Below are positions 26,497 through 35,498 of a stretch of DNA of 64,000 nt, one piece after another; within the stretch, counting starts at the first letter, position 1; every line of letters begins with the position of its first letter. Source of the DNA: CAVSQX01 sp963730225 (GTDB lineage: Bacteria > Planctomycetota > Phycisphaerae > Tepidisphaerales > Tepidisphaeraceae); contig CAVSQX010000002.1 of assembly GCA_963730225.1 (NCBI GenBank), positions 124,001 through 188,000 of the forward strand. Reading direction: 5' to 3'. The position numbers were made by a program, and so were the translations under genes. The notes beneath the pieces are model-generated. The model saw nothing but the letters and a program-made list of their open reading frames with translations. It had not been told where the DNA came from and did not search any database.

Positions 26497-26527
26497 CCCT
26501 CACGTTTCACGTCTTCACGTTTCAATT
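26497..26527. repeat. Half word-palindrome right of IS copy 2 (CACGTTT word)
   Basis: CCTCACGTTTCACGTCTTC followed by ACGTTTCAATTG. Its reverse complement matches the arm now beside IS copy 1 (20249-20280): AATTGAAA...GAAAC(A/G)TGAAGACGTGAA. It ends about 20 bp before the stop of the PEP-CTERM gene. Confidence 0.75.
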
Positions 26528-26548
26528 GTGCTTCAACAGGGGGCCAGA

Positions 26549-27764
26549 CTATTTCCTGCGTCGTCGGCCCAGCACGGCCAGCACCGCTCCGCCCAGAAGC
26601 GTCAGGCTGCCCGGCTCGGGCACGGCAAAGGCCAGCCCGCGGAACTGCTCGCCGGCGTCGGCGGTGAGCGTGGGAACCGGCGTCGAGCCGAACAGCGAGT
26701 TGGTGATCGTGCCGGCCGCACCGCTGGTATCGGTCGCTTCATACAAATCACTGCTCGTCGTGACATACAGATTCACATCGCCGCCGCTGATGGAAGCGAC
26801 CAAATCCTCCGCCCCGGGCAGCGACGCCCGGCCGTCGGAGGTCCACGTGCCGTCGGTGTTCTCGGTGTATTTGTCGACGCTGTTGTTGGTGCTGTCGGTT
26901 TCGTACATCACCGTGCTTGTGCCCAGCGTCAGAAATATGGCGCTCTGATTGCCGGTGATGACGGTCGTTCCGTCGCTGGTCAGCGCGGTGTATGTCGGCG
27001 TGCCGGAGGTCGGCAATGCCGGGCTGGTCATGTAAAGCGTGTGCGCGCACGGCGGGGCTATTGCTCGAGCCGGTGTCGATGTAGAGCTGGCCGCCGAAGA
27101 TCGTGGCCGTGCGGGCGTCGAATCCAAATCCACCATTCAGAGAAGTCGAAGTGCTCGCGCCAAGTGTGGAATAACGCACGCCTCCGGTATCTCCACCGGC
27201 TGGCGTGGCGTATGGCTTGTTGTTATTGCCGACGCTCCAGAATTGCGTCCCGTCGATCGAAACCACCTGGCGAATCGACATCGTCGGCACGCTCGATGGA
27301 TCAGTGGGATTGTAATCCGATGCTCCGGTGAGTTGGGTGCTCGTGTTCAGATTTTCCTGCCCGTCGATCGTGATGATCGTGCGCGGGGCGACCGATGGCG
27401 CTACGGTGTTGGGGGCGGTGGCTCCCGGTGCGTACAGATAGGCTCCCATCGTCAGCACGTTGCCATCGACGGATTGGGTGAGCTGCCCGTCGTGGTCTTC
27501 GGTATCCGGCAATGTGAGCTGAGCGCCGCTTGGGGTTTGAAGATTGATCGGACTTCCCACGGCGACGCCAGCGGTCGTGTATTCCTGCAACGACGCCGCG
27601 TCGCCGCCGCCCGTGATGAATCCACCGGTCGCTGCGGTGGGTTCCTGCACCTGCACCAGCACCAGATCGCTGGTGGATAGGAATCCCGCCCGTGCCAACG
27701 GGGCCCCGGCCAAGATCGCTCCCGCAACCGGAAGAACGGCAAATTTCAATTGAACGGCCCGCAT
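26549..27764 (-). CDS. PEP-CTERM exported protein (frame change)
   Basis: Secreted protein of about 405 residues. The N-terminal signal peptide MRAVQLKFAVLPVAGAILAG is followed by a domain shared with the protein at 28931 (LPDTEDHDGQL, SIDGTQFWSVGNN, GGFGFDARTATIF, YIDTGSSNSPA). The frame breaks at GTGCGCGCAC 27041-27049; adding a GC dinucleotide joins AVRAHTLYMTSPALPTSG, the sequence expected from the paralog. The C-terminus is a PEP-CTERM sorting signal: VPEPGSLTLLGG, a hydrophobic helix and RRRRK. Such proteins are cleaved by exosortase. Function of the main domain is unknown. Confidence 0.85.
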
Positions 27765-28011
27765 ACGTCCTCCTTCAAAACAAAATCACACCTACCATTT
27801 CGGATGGCCCGACGGCCTCCCACGGGTTTGGAACGGTAAGCGGCGCAGATTTGCCTACGATGAACGCCGCGTTCATTTATCGTTCAAAGTGATTTGTTTT
27901 GCGGGGAATCGTCAATGCGCGGGGAAGTCAGTGGCCTTAACAGAATCTAATTGATTTCCAAGCAGTTCGACAATCCGCGCCTCACAATCAGCCGGTATTC
28001 CACCTGCCACC
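27765..28011. other. Divergent promoter region of the export cluster
   Basis: About 250 bp between the divergent PEP-CTERM and prepilin genes. AT-richer near 27880-27960. No clear operator or exact promoter boxes could be assigned. Confidence 0.4.
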
Positions 28012-28911
28012 ATGGAAGGTCCGACATTCAGATCGCGCCGCTTGGGCGCGGGGTTTACGCTGGTGGAATTGCTCGTGGTGATTGGCATCATCGCGCTGCT
28101 GATCGCCCTTCTCCTGCCCGCGCTGAACAAAGCCCGTCAGCAGGCGCAGGCGGTTGCGTGCATGAGCAACCTGCGCCAGTGGGGCGAGGGCTTTGAGATG
28201 TATTGCAATCAGGGCCACGGCGAAATGCCGTCGGAGGGCGACAACGACGGCAACACGTCGCAAAAACCCGTCGGATACTGGGGCGATCCGCGGTATTGGT
28301 GGAACGCCATTCCTCCGATGTTCAAGAGTCCAGAGTATTACAATCTTCAGCAAGCCGGGCCGCCTACCCAACCCAACACCGGCAGCAGCAGCATCTGGAT
28401 TTGTCCCAGCGCCGGCCCGGCCACTGCCGGCTACGGCGACACCGTGACCGACGGCTTCTTCCAAATGTGGGGCTACGCCGGTGAGCCGCCTTCGCCCCCA
28501 TCGGGTTCCCCAACGCCCGTTCAGCAACCGACGTATTGGTGTTACGTCTTCAGTTCCAAGTTGAACGACACGCAAAACGCTTTGCGTATCCAGCAACTTC
28601 GTCCCGGCAGCCTGGTTGTATTAATGGTCGAGATCATGGTCAATCCCGGCGAAGAGCCCGATCACACCAATCCCAACGATCCGGCCGTATTCGATCCGAC
28701 GACTTCCAAGGGATCGCTGACTCGCGCCAAAACCGCCTGGACACGCTTTTCCGCACGGCATCGCCTCGGAGGAAATCTCCTGTTCGCCGACGGACACGTC
28801 GCCTGGTACTCCCGGGCCGATATGAACACGCCCAACAATCCCGGCGCCGCACAGTTGGATTACAACCACCCCGGCGAAGTGATTTGGAATCCTTTCGGAA
28901 TCGCCCAGTAA
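28012..28911 (+). CDS. Prepilin-type N-terminal cleavage/methylation protein (pseudopilin-like)
   Basis: A 299-residue protein with a classic type IV prepilin leader GAGFTLVELLVVIGIIALLI (cleavage before Phe about residue 15), a planctomycete-style PALNKARQQAQAVACMSNLRQ helix, and the C-terminal LLFADGHVAWY motif (H-x-DG type) found in the large planctomycete pseudopilin family (DUF1559-like). It is inserted in the cell envelope by the type II secretion/type IV pilus machinery, whose genes are not in the window. It precedes the large PEP-CTERM gene by 20 bp, so is probably co-transcribed. Confidence 0.9.
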   Translation: MEGPTFRSRRLGAGFTLVELLVVIGIIALLIALLLPALNKARQQAQAVACMSNLRQWGEGFEMYCNQGHGEMPSEGDNDGNTSQKPVGYWGDPRYWWNAIPPMFKSPEYYNLQQAGPPTQPNTGSSSIWICPSAGPATAGYGDTVTDGFFQMWGYAGEPPSPPSGSPTPVQQPTYWCYVFSSKLNDTQNALRIQQLRPGSLVVLMVEIMVNPGEEPDHTNPNDPAVFDPTTSKGSLTRAKTAWTRFSARHRLGGNLLFADGHVAWYSRADMNTPNNPGAAQLDYNHPGEVIWNPFGIAQ

Positions 28912-28930
28912 GTTTTGGAGGGCAGAGAAA

Positions 28931-31291
28931 ATGCGTTCGATTCATGCCAGGCGAATCGTTCTTTCCCTTGCAACGGCGGCCGCGTTGGCATCGGCTCGCG
29001 TAGCCCTCGGCGGAGCTTTGCAATCCGCCAGCGATCTGTTCGTTGTTCAGGTCAACGGCGACGGCGGAGGAATCGGCAACGCCGACAGCGTCAGCATCAA
29101 CGAATATCAAACCGCCAGTTTCTCCTCCAGCGATCTTTCCCTCGCGCCGGTCAACACCATCAACCTTCCCACCGCCTTCCCGGCCGCCGAAGCCGATGGT
29201 TACGCCACCGCGCTCACGCTTCCCGACACCAGCGATCACGACGGCCAGCTCAGCGTCTCCGCCGACGGAAACGTGATGCTTCTGCCCCTCTATGAAGCGG
29301 CCGTCGGCAGCGAAGCCCCCAACGCCGTCAACATCACCGCGTCCATCGATCCGCGCGTGGTCGCCGTCATCCACACCAACGGCACCATCGACTACAGCAC
29401 GCGCCTGTCCGGCCCCGACGATTACTCCGGATACTCCGGCCCCATGGGCAACGGCGTCTCAATGCGTGACGTCGCTTCCATCGACGGCACCCAATTCTGG
29501 ACCGTCGGCAACAACGAAAAACCCTACGCCGACCCCGTCGGCGGCGACTTCGGCGGCGAGCGCTACAGCACGCTCGCCGCCACCACCAGCATCTCCCTCA
29601 ACGGCGGAAACGGCTTCGATGCCCGCACCGATGTCATTTATCAAAACGCCCTCTACGTCGACACCGGCTCCAGCAACAGCCCCGCCGGCGCGCACACGTT
29701 TTACAGCGTTTCCCCTGCGCTGCCCACATCCGGCACTCCAACCTACACGCCGCTGCCCAACACCGCCGGTGGCGACATCGCCGGCAATCAAAGCCCCAAT
29801 TTCTGCGATCTCTCCGACGGCTCCACCGTCCTGTACGAAAGCGACAGCACCAACAATTCCGTCGACAAGTACACGCTCGATGGCAGCACTTGGACCTTCG
29901 ATGGCCGCAGCAGCCTGCCGGGCATCGAGGACATCGCCACTTCCGTTAGCGGAACCACCGTCACTCTCTACGCCGTCACCGATGGCGGACTTTTCGAAGA
30001 TACCGACACCGGCGGCGCTGCCGGAAGCTTCACTGGCGTTTCGTTCACCGAAGTTCTCACTCCCGCCTCCGGCAAGCAATTCCGCGGCATTTCCTTTGGG
30101 CCATCCGACATCGGCCAAACCAACCAGTGGGCCCTTTCCACCGGCGGTACGTGGATGTCCGCCAGCGACTGGACCGTCGCCGTCCCCGGCGGTCCGGGAG
30201 ATACGGCCGTCTTCGGCAGCAACCCGGGCCTTGCCGGCAACGCCACCATCCAACTCGACGCAAACCGAATCGTCGGCAGCATCACCTTCGCAAACTCCGC
30301 TGCCAGCTACACCATCGCTTCCACTTCCGGCGCGACGCTCACCATAGACAACACCGGCCCGCAGTCCACCGGTGCCCCGGCCATCAACGTCTCCAGCGGG
30401 TCGCACACCATCAGCGTTCCAGTTTCCCTGATCGCCGGTGTGAACATCGATCCATCGACCAACGCCACTCTGACTCTCTCCGGCTCCATCTCAGGCGTAG
30501 GTGGCCTGGCCCAAACTGGTCCCGGATCGCTCATGCTGTTGGCCGCCAACTCCTACTCCGGCGATACCACCGTCGAGGCCGGAAATCTCACGCTCGGCGT
30601 TCCCGGCGCTCTGCCCGCCGGTACGAATCTTACCATCGCATCCGGCGCGGCGGTGCTGGACGCCAATCACGGTGTCGGCCCGAAATTGCTGTTGCAATTG
30701 GACAGCCTGCTCAACGCCGGACTGCTCGATCTTTCCAACAACGACATGATTATCCACAACGGGAATCTCGCATCGCTCAGCGCCGAGATCGCCGCGGGGT
30801 TCGACGCCGGTGATTGGAAGGGTGTGGCGGGAATTACCTCATCCGCGGCCGCAGCGACAACCAACACAGCTTTGGGAATTGGCCAGCCTCTTGCCGATGG
30901 CACGTTCGACGGTCAGAGCGTCACCCCATCCGACGTGCTGGTGAAATACACCTACTTCGGCGACGCCAATCTCGATGGCGTCGTCAACGGAAGCGACTAC
31001 ACTCTCATTGATAACGGCTTCAACAACTCGCTCACGGGCTGGCGCAATGGCGATTTCAATTACGACGGCGTCGTCAACGGCGATGATTACACGCTGATCG
31101 ACAACGCCTTCAACACGCAAGGCCCGGCCCTTACCGCGGTGGCCACGGAATCCTTCGAGGCCGCGGTTCCCGAGCCGGCGAGCATGGGTCTGTTTGCTCT
31201 GGTGGGTCTGGCGACCTTGCAGCGATCTCGGCATCGCCGGATTGCCTCCCGGCGGCGCTTGAGTTTGAATACGCCGCCATGTCGCCAGTAG
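28931..31291 (+). CDS. Large PEP-CTERM protein with autotransporter-type repeat and dockerin-like domain
   Basis: A 786-residue secreted protein. Order: signal peptide (about 1-30); N-terminal domain paralogous to 26549-27764 (IDGTQFWTVGNNEKPYADP, GNGFDARTDVIY); a beta-helix passenger region with the repeat motif LLAANSYSGDTTVEAGNLTLG (about 540); a dockerin-like double EF-hand FGDANLDGVVNGSDYTLIDN and DFNYDGVVNGDDYTLIDN (about 675-730); and the PEP-CTERM signal AVPEPASMGLFALVG plus a basic end. It is probably exosortase-sorted to the surface. The tail after the sorting signal is unusually long (about 25 residues). The gene overlaps the next by 13 bp. Confidence 0.87.
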   Translation: MRSIHARRIVLSLATAAALASARVALGGALQSASDLFVVQVNGDGGGIGNADSVSINEYQTASFSSSDLSLAPVNTINLPTAFPAAEADGYATALTLPDTSDHDGQLSVSADGNVMLLPLYEAAVGSEAPNAVNITASIDPRVVAVIHTNGTIDYSTRLSGPDDYSGYSGPMGNGVSMRDVASIDGTQFWTVGNNEKPYADPVGGDFGGERYSTLAATTSISLNGGNGFDARTDVIYQNALYVDTGSSNSPAGAHTFYSVSPALPTSGTPTYTPLPNTAGGDIAGNQSPNFCDLSDGSTVLYESDSTNNSVDKYTLDGSTWTFDGRSSLPGIEDIATSVSGTTVTLYAVTDGGLFEDTDTGGAAGSFTGVSFTEVLTPASGKQFRGISFGPSDIGQTNQWALSTGGTWMSASDWTVAVPGGPGDTAVFGSNPGLAGNATIQLDANRIVGSITFANSAASYTIASTSGATLTIDNTGPQSTGAPAINVSSGSHTISVPVSLIAGVNIDPSTNATLTLSGSISGVGGLAQTGPGSLMLLAANSYSGDTTVEAGNLTLGVPGALPAGTNLTIASGAAVLDANHGVGPKLLLQLDSLLNAGLLDLSNNDMIIHNGNLASLSAEIAAGFDAGDWKGVAGITSSAAAATTNTALGIGQPLADGTFDGQSVTPSDVLVKYTYFGDANLDGVVNGSDYTLIDNGFNNSLTGWRNGDFNYDGVVNGDDYTLIDNAFNTQGPALTAVATESFEAAVPEPASMGLFALVGLATLQRSRHRRIASRRRLSLNTPPCRQ

Positions 31292-32193
31292 GCCGCGTTG
31301 TCGCAGAAATTGATCTTGCCCAAATCCGCCGAAATGTTCAGGGCATCGCACAGCGCAGCGGTGTGCCGGTCATTGCGGTGATCAAGGCAAACGCCTACGG
31401 CCTGGGCGCTGCGGCTGTCGCCGAGGCGATCGAGGAGCTGGTTGAGGGGTTCTACGTATTCGACGCCGCCGAAGCGGTCGCCGTTGGAAAACGCACGATC
31501 GCGCTGCTGGGCCGATCCGATGATCCGGCGGATTATCTGGCTCGAAAAATTCAGCCGGTGGTTTGGAATGTCGAACGGGCGCGGATGTTGAAAAAGGCCC
31601 AGCCGATTCTTTCGGTTGACACGGGCCAGGGACGATTTGCCGCTTCGCCGCAGGACATTGCCGCCATTGTGCAAGCGGGCGACATCGCCGAAGCGATGAC
31701 CCATGCGACATCGGAGAATCAGGTCGAATTGTTCCGGCAGATCATGATTCCATGGATAGGCAAGGTGCGCCTGCACGCCGCCGGTTCTTCGCTGCTGGAA
31801 AATCCGGCCGCGCGATTTTCAGCGGTTCGGCCGGGATTCGCGCTGTATCAAAATGCCGTGCGCGTCTCGACGCCGCTGCGGGACGTGAAGGATTCCACCG
31901 GCCCCGCGGGGTACACGCAATTCCGCGTTGAGCGGTTCGGTGTGATTCTGGCCGGCTATTCCTCGGGCCTGCGGCCCGGTCCCTGCGCGATCAACGGACA
32001 GCCGCGGCGAATTCTGGAGGTCGGAATGCAATCCTCGTTTGTCGAAATCGGCCAGGCGGAAAAAGCCGGCGACGAAGTCGTTTTGCTCGGCGACGGCGTC
32101 GAGCCGGAGATGATCGCCGCGGCGTGGAGCACATCGCGACAGGAAGCTCTGCTGCGGCTGACCACCGCTGCGGAGCACCGTTATCGCCGCTGA
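31279..32193 (+). CDS. Alanine racemase-like PLP protein, compact and divergent
   Basis: Fold-type III PLP enzyme related to alanine racemase (L-/D-Ala interconversion). Visible: VAEIDLAQIRRNVQ, the PLP lysine in VIKANAYGLG (about residue 37), VDTGQGRFA, and VRPGFALYQ. At 304 residues it is shorter than the usual ~370. The C-terminal beta domain has AGYTQFRVERF in place of the catalytic-Tyr segment, and the highly conserved CMDQ-type motif reads GMQSS, so activity or specificity may differ. It overlaps the PEP-CTERM gene end, suggesting coupling. Confidence 0.75.
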   Translation: MSPVGRVVAEIDLAQIRRNVQGIAQRSGVPVIAVIKANAYGLGAAAVAEAIEELVEGFYVFDAAEAVAVGKRTIALLGRSDDPADYLARKIQPVVWNVERARMLKKAQPILSVDTGQGRFAASPQDIAAIVQAGDIAEAMTHATSENQVELFRQIMIPWIGKVRLHAAGSSLLENPAARFSAVRPGFALYQNAVRVSTPLRDVKDSTGPAGYTQFRVERFGVILAGYSSGLRPGPCAINGQPRRILEVGMQSSFVEIGQAEKAGDEVVLLGDGVEPEMIAAAWSTSRQEALLRLTTAAEHRYRR

Positions 32194-32201
32194 GAATTCA
32201 G

Positions 32202-33728
32202 TCAGCCTGGCTTGAGAATCATCAGCGACTTTCGCAACTCCGCTTTTTTTTCTTTCAACTGTTCGTGCTCCGGCGCGTCCTTGTAATGCGCATCCAGCGG
32301 ATAGCATCCGCTGACAAAACCGTTGCGTGGAGCGGTCGTGCAATCGCTGAAGGTGCGGCAGAATCGCTTGGCCTGCGGCGGTGTGCCGGCCAGTGCGTCG
32401 GCGGGCAAATCCCAGTAGGCCAACACCAGTCGGCCCACACCGACAAAATCCGTCCAGCCGTTTCGCACAACCGCCTGTGCGATTTGTGGAAGATATTCCT
32501 GAAGATACGTGTATCCGCTGCCGACGAGATCGAATCGGGACAGGCGTGTTTCAGATCGCGCGTGACATGAATGTGGCGTGCGACGCCAACCAGCGGATCT
32601 TCGGGCGGCTGATATCCGTCGCTCGGCGGGAAAATCGCCGGCCGCTGAAAGTGCGGATTGTAGTACGGGCTGGCACAACTGATGTTGATCAGCCGCACGC
32701 CCATCTGGCCTAGCTGGTGGATGAAGGCGATCGGCTCGGCCAGATCGATCTCCATCGGGTTGTCGGGATTGCAACCAAAACCGTAACGGTAGGGGAGCAG
32801 ATGTTGGAATTCTTCGGGAATGCCCGGCCCAAGTTTGCCGTCGCCACCGCGCGTTGGATCGGGCTTGAACGGCGGATGATCGAACGCGCTTAGCCGAACG
32901 CCGATCATCATGCCGGGACATTCGGCCTGAATTCCGAGAATGATTTGCCGGGCTAAGCGCGTCCGATTCTCCAGGCTTCCGCCGAATTTTCCGTCGCGGG
33001 TGTGTGCCGAGAGAACCTCGTGGCCCAGATATCCGTGGCAGTGTTTCACATCGACGAATCGAAATCCGACCCGATGCGCGATCTTCGCCGCGCGGATGTA
33101 GTTGTCGATGATTCGCTCGATCTGATCGTCGCTGAGCAAAACCGAATCGTCGTCCGGCGCAATGCCGAATTTCCGATCCAGCATCGGATGGTGGTAGGCG
33201 ATGCGCGGTTCGAGTTTTCGTTTGTCATGCGGCCGGCAGAATCGGCCGGAGTGCGTCAGTTGCAGGCCGATCAGCAGATCGTCGGTATTTCCGAAGCTGC
33301 GCGCGATGCGAATCGACCAATGTCGCCAGCAACCGGGCCGCGCCGGTTTCGGCTCGCTGAATGTCGGCGGGCAAATCGCCGACGACGCCGATCTGATGTG
33401 GATTGGCCCGGCCGTCGGCTTGCACCGCGAACGCTTCGCCGCCCCAGATCAGCTTGGCGCCCGATTCGCCGAAGTGCTTCCATCGCCGAAGCGTGTTTTC
33501 CGACGGCTGGCCGTCGGCGGTGCCGTCCCAGCCTTCCATCGGATGCACGCACCAGCGATTTCCAACGGTAAAACCGGCGATATCGATCGGCCCGGCCAGT
33601 GGGCTTCCCTGGGTGGCCGACAGCACCGTTTCATCGCATGGCAGATCGATCTTCAGCGACGCCAGATGCCGGCCGAACGAGGCGACATCCTTGAAATGTC
33701 CCACCTTGGTGAAGTGCTCCTCGGCCAT
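32202..33728 (-). CDS. NADH:flavin oxidoreductase, Old Yellow Enzyme family (two frame changes)
   Basis: FMN-dependent oxidoreductase of about 508 residues. The N-terminal part has NRWCVHPMEGWDG and SGAKLIWGGEAFAV. After the first break (33298-33306, CGCGCG run; a missing dinucleotide gives SHRARSFGNTDD) come LTHSGRF, the catalytic-site FRFVDVKHCHGYLGHEVLSAH and IGVRLSAFD. After a second -1 break near 32531 the flavin-binding end VGSGYTYLQEYLP, GWTDFVGVGR follows. Substrate unknown; the long form resembles dienoyl-CoA reductase/LigH-type members but lacks an obvious C-terminal NAD domain. Confidence 0.82.
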
Positions 33729-33975
33729 CAGAAAGAATCATAAAAACAAGTCGCCCCCGGCGAAAGCCGGTGGAATCGGGCTGAAAATCCGCTGATTTTT
33801 GCACCAAGGCATTGAATTTCCCGGACTTTCCGCTAGTTTTTGCGGCCTCGCGGATGCAGGGCGCATCCGCGATCGCCAGAAATCAGGATGTCCTTGGGGA
33901 CGTCCATCGGCGTTGACTATTCGGATCCGCGGCGACGGCCGTGGACTAAAAACTCCAGGAAAGGAGATCACACCC

Positions 33976-34269
33976 ATGCCCATGACCAAGTCCGAGATCG
34001 CCGCTGCGCTGTCCCAGAAGGTGGGAATCAGCAAGAAGCAGGTCAATCAGTTTTTCGAGGCTCAGGCGGAACTGGCCTACAAACAGGCCAGGAACACCTT
34101 CGTAATTCCCGGCATCGGCAAGCTCAAAGTTGCCGACCGACCGGCCCGCGACATGGTGATGCAGTTCGGCCCCCGCAAGGGCGAGACCATCAAGGTTCCC
34201 AAGAGCAAGAAACTCAAGTTCACCCTGGCCAAGGTGGCCAAGGATGCCGTGCTGGGCGCCAAGAAGTAA
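33976..34269 (+). CDS. HU/IHF-family DNA-binding protein
   Basis: Nucleoid-associated protein of 97 residues. MTKSEIAAALSQKVGISKKQVNQFF matches the HU helical dimer domain; VIPGIGKLKVADRPARD corresponds to the beta-arm base (usually GFGTF...RKAR), and the C-terminus is Lys-rich (KVPKSKKLKFTLAKVAKDA). AAGGAG at 33961-33966 selects ATG 33976; longer reading frames upstream are non-coding. A strong hairpin follows at 34299. Confidence 0.88.
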   Translation: MPMTKSEIAAALSQKVGISKKQVNQFFEAQAELAYKQARNTFVIPGIGKLKVADRPARDMVMQFGPRKGETIKVPKSKKLKFTLAKVAKDAVLGAKK

Positions 34270-34298
34270 TTCGGCCTGGAAAACGAGCGTTTTTCGCC

Positions 34299-34327
34299 AA
34301 ACCGCGGACGATTTTCGTCCGCGGTTT
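34299..34327 (+). terminator. Hairpin terminator after the HU gene
   Basis: AAACCGCGGACG (34299-34310) and CGTCCGCGGTTT (34316-34327) form a perfect 12-bp stem with an ATTTT loop, 30 bp after the HU stop. The following CTGTTTGG is a weak T-tract. Confidence 0.7.
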
Positions 34328-34464
34328 CTGTTTGGCTCTACGCCATTCTGACCGCGACAGCGAAATAATGCCGGCATTCCCTCTCGACCAGCGCGGTTTA
34401 CGCAGCGTTAATCGCGCGGTACGGGCCTTGCAGAATAAAAGCTGAACCCTGGTCGGAGGCTGCC

Positions 34465-35013
34465 ATGAGCATGTTGTTGGAAACGGGCAATACGTTCTTC
34501 GATGATTTCCGCGAGTTCCCATTGGATGTCGCCAATAAAGAAATCGTAGGCCGAGGACGTGATTTTGATTCCATCGATCAGTTAAACGCGCTGTTGCGCG
34601 GCGAGATTTCCGCCGCCGAGGCGTACCGCCACATGCTGGACAAGCTCGCCGACCAGAGCCACCAGGAGAATCTTGGCCTGCTTCGTGAAATTCAGGATGA
34701 GCACGGTCGCGCCTGCCAGAGCCTGCGCGGAAGAATCCGCGAACTCGGCGGTCAGGCGGCCGACTCCGCTGGCGTCTGGGGAGTTTGGACCAGCGCCGTG
34801 CAGGGAAGCATGAGCCTTCTTGGTGGCGACAAAGGCGGTCTACAGGCCCTGAAGGAAGGCGAGGAACACGGCCTGAAGGTTTACCGCGATGCCCTGGCCG
34901 AGATCGATTCGGTCAGCTCTCAACTGGTTCAAAACCGATTAGTCCCCGCACAGGAAAGACACATCAATCTGCTGGATCAATTGATCAAGTCGATTGGACG
35001 CACACACGCCTGA
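34465..35013 (+). CDS. DUF2383 (PA2169-type) ferritin-like four-helix protein
   Basis: A 182-residue soluble helical protein. IDQLNALLRGEISAAEAYRHML and helix pairs with acidic residues (LREIQDEHGRAC, LKEGEEHGLKVYRDAL) match the DUF2383 four-helix bundle, related to ferritin-like folds; function is not established and it is often linked with stress. GGAGG at 34455-34459 gives a well-spaced start at ATG 34465. Intact. Confidence 0.85.
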   Translation: MSMLLETGNTFFDDFREFPLDVANKEIVGRGRDFDSIDQLNALLRGEISAAEAYRHMLDKLADQSHQENLGLLREIQDEHGRACQSLRGRIRELGGQAADSAGVWGVWTSAVQGSMSLLGGDKGGLQALKEGEEHGLKVYRDALAEIDSVSSQLVQNRLVPAQERHINLLDQLIKSIGRTHA

Positions 35014-35020
35014 AGATCGA

Positions 35021-35311
35021 TCATCCGGCCGTCGTAACGTACGGAAGCAATCCCATGTAACGGGCCCGCTTGATGGCCTTGGCCACCATGCGCTGTTCCA
35101 TCGCCGACGCCCCGGTTCGCTTGCGCGACAGAATCTTCCCGTTGCCGCTGATCATTTTTCGCAGCGATTCGGTGTCCTTGTAATCGATGAAGACGGTGCC
35201 CGATTCGGTGGTCTTGGCGACTTTCACCTTGGGGCGATTGAACGTCTGAAACTTATCTGATTTTTCGCGCCGCTCCCGCCCGCCGCCGCGATTGCCGAAC
35301 TGTCTTGCCAT
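35021..35311 (-). CDS. rpsR: Ribosomal protein bS18
   Basis: Small-subunit ribosomal protein of 96 residues with a Gly/Arg-rich N-terminus (MARQFGNRGGGRERR) and the S18 core FIDYKDTESLRKMISGNGKILSRKRTG followed by QRMVAKAIKRARYMGLLPYV. ATG 35311 is the only reasonable start. Unusually it stands alone: rpsF, ssb and rplI are not adjacent. Confidence 0.95.
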   Translation of the reverse strand: MARQFGNRGGGRERREKSDKFQTFNRPKVKVAKTTESGTVFIDYKDTESLRKMISGNGKILSRKRTGASAMEQRMVAKAIKRARYMGLLPYVTTAG

Positions 35312-35498
35312 GGTTTCTCCAAAATCGACCGAAATTCGAGCCGGGCATTGTACCGATGGCTCGCGATGCGGCAAGCCCCCGCCAAGCCTCATTCCCAACC
35401 CGGAAAAAATACAGTGGCCCAATTCACCGCCCGATTGAACCAGACTCTGGTGAAACCAGGCGGTGTCCCTGCCGATATTTCCCATGGGAGTTTCGCCA

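Noticed and set aside
31292..32193. A DNA break in the alanine-racemase-like gene to explain its short length
   Set aside because: All recognisable blocks are in one frame and in order, so the protein seems simply compact.
33756..33795. A riboswitch or GNRA hairpin (CCGGCGAAAGCCGG) upstream of the HU gene
   Set aside because: Only a 5-bp stem, no match to a riboswitch class I can recall, and about 200 bp from the gene.
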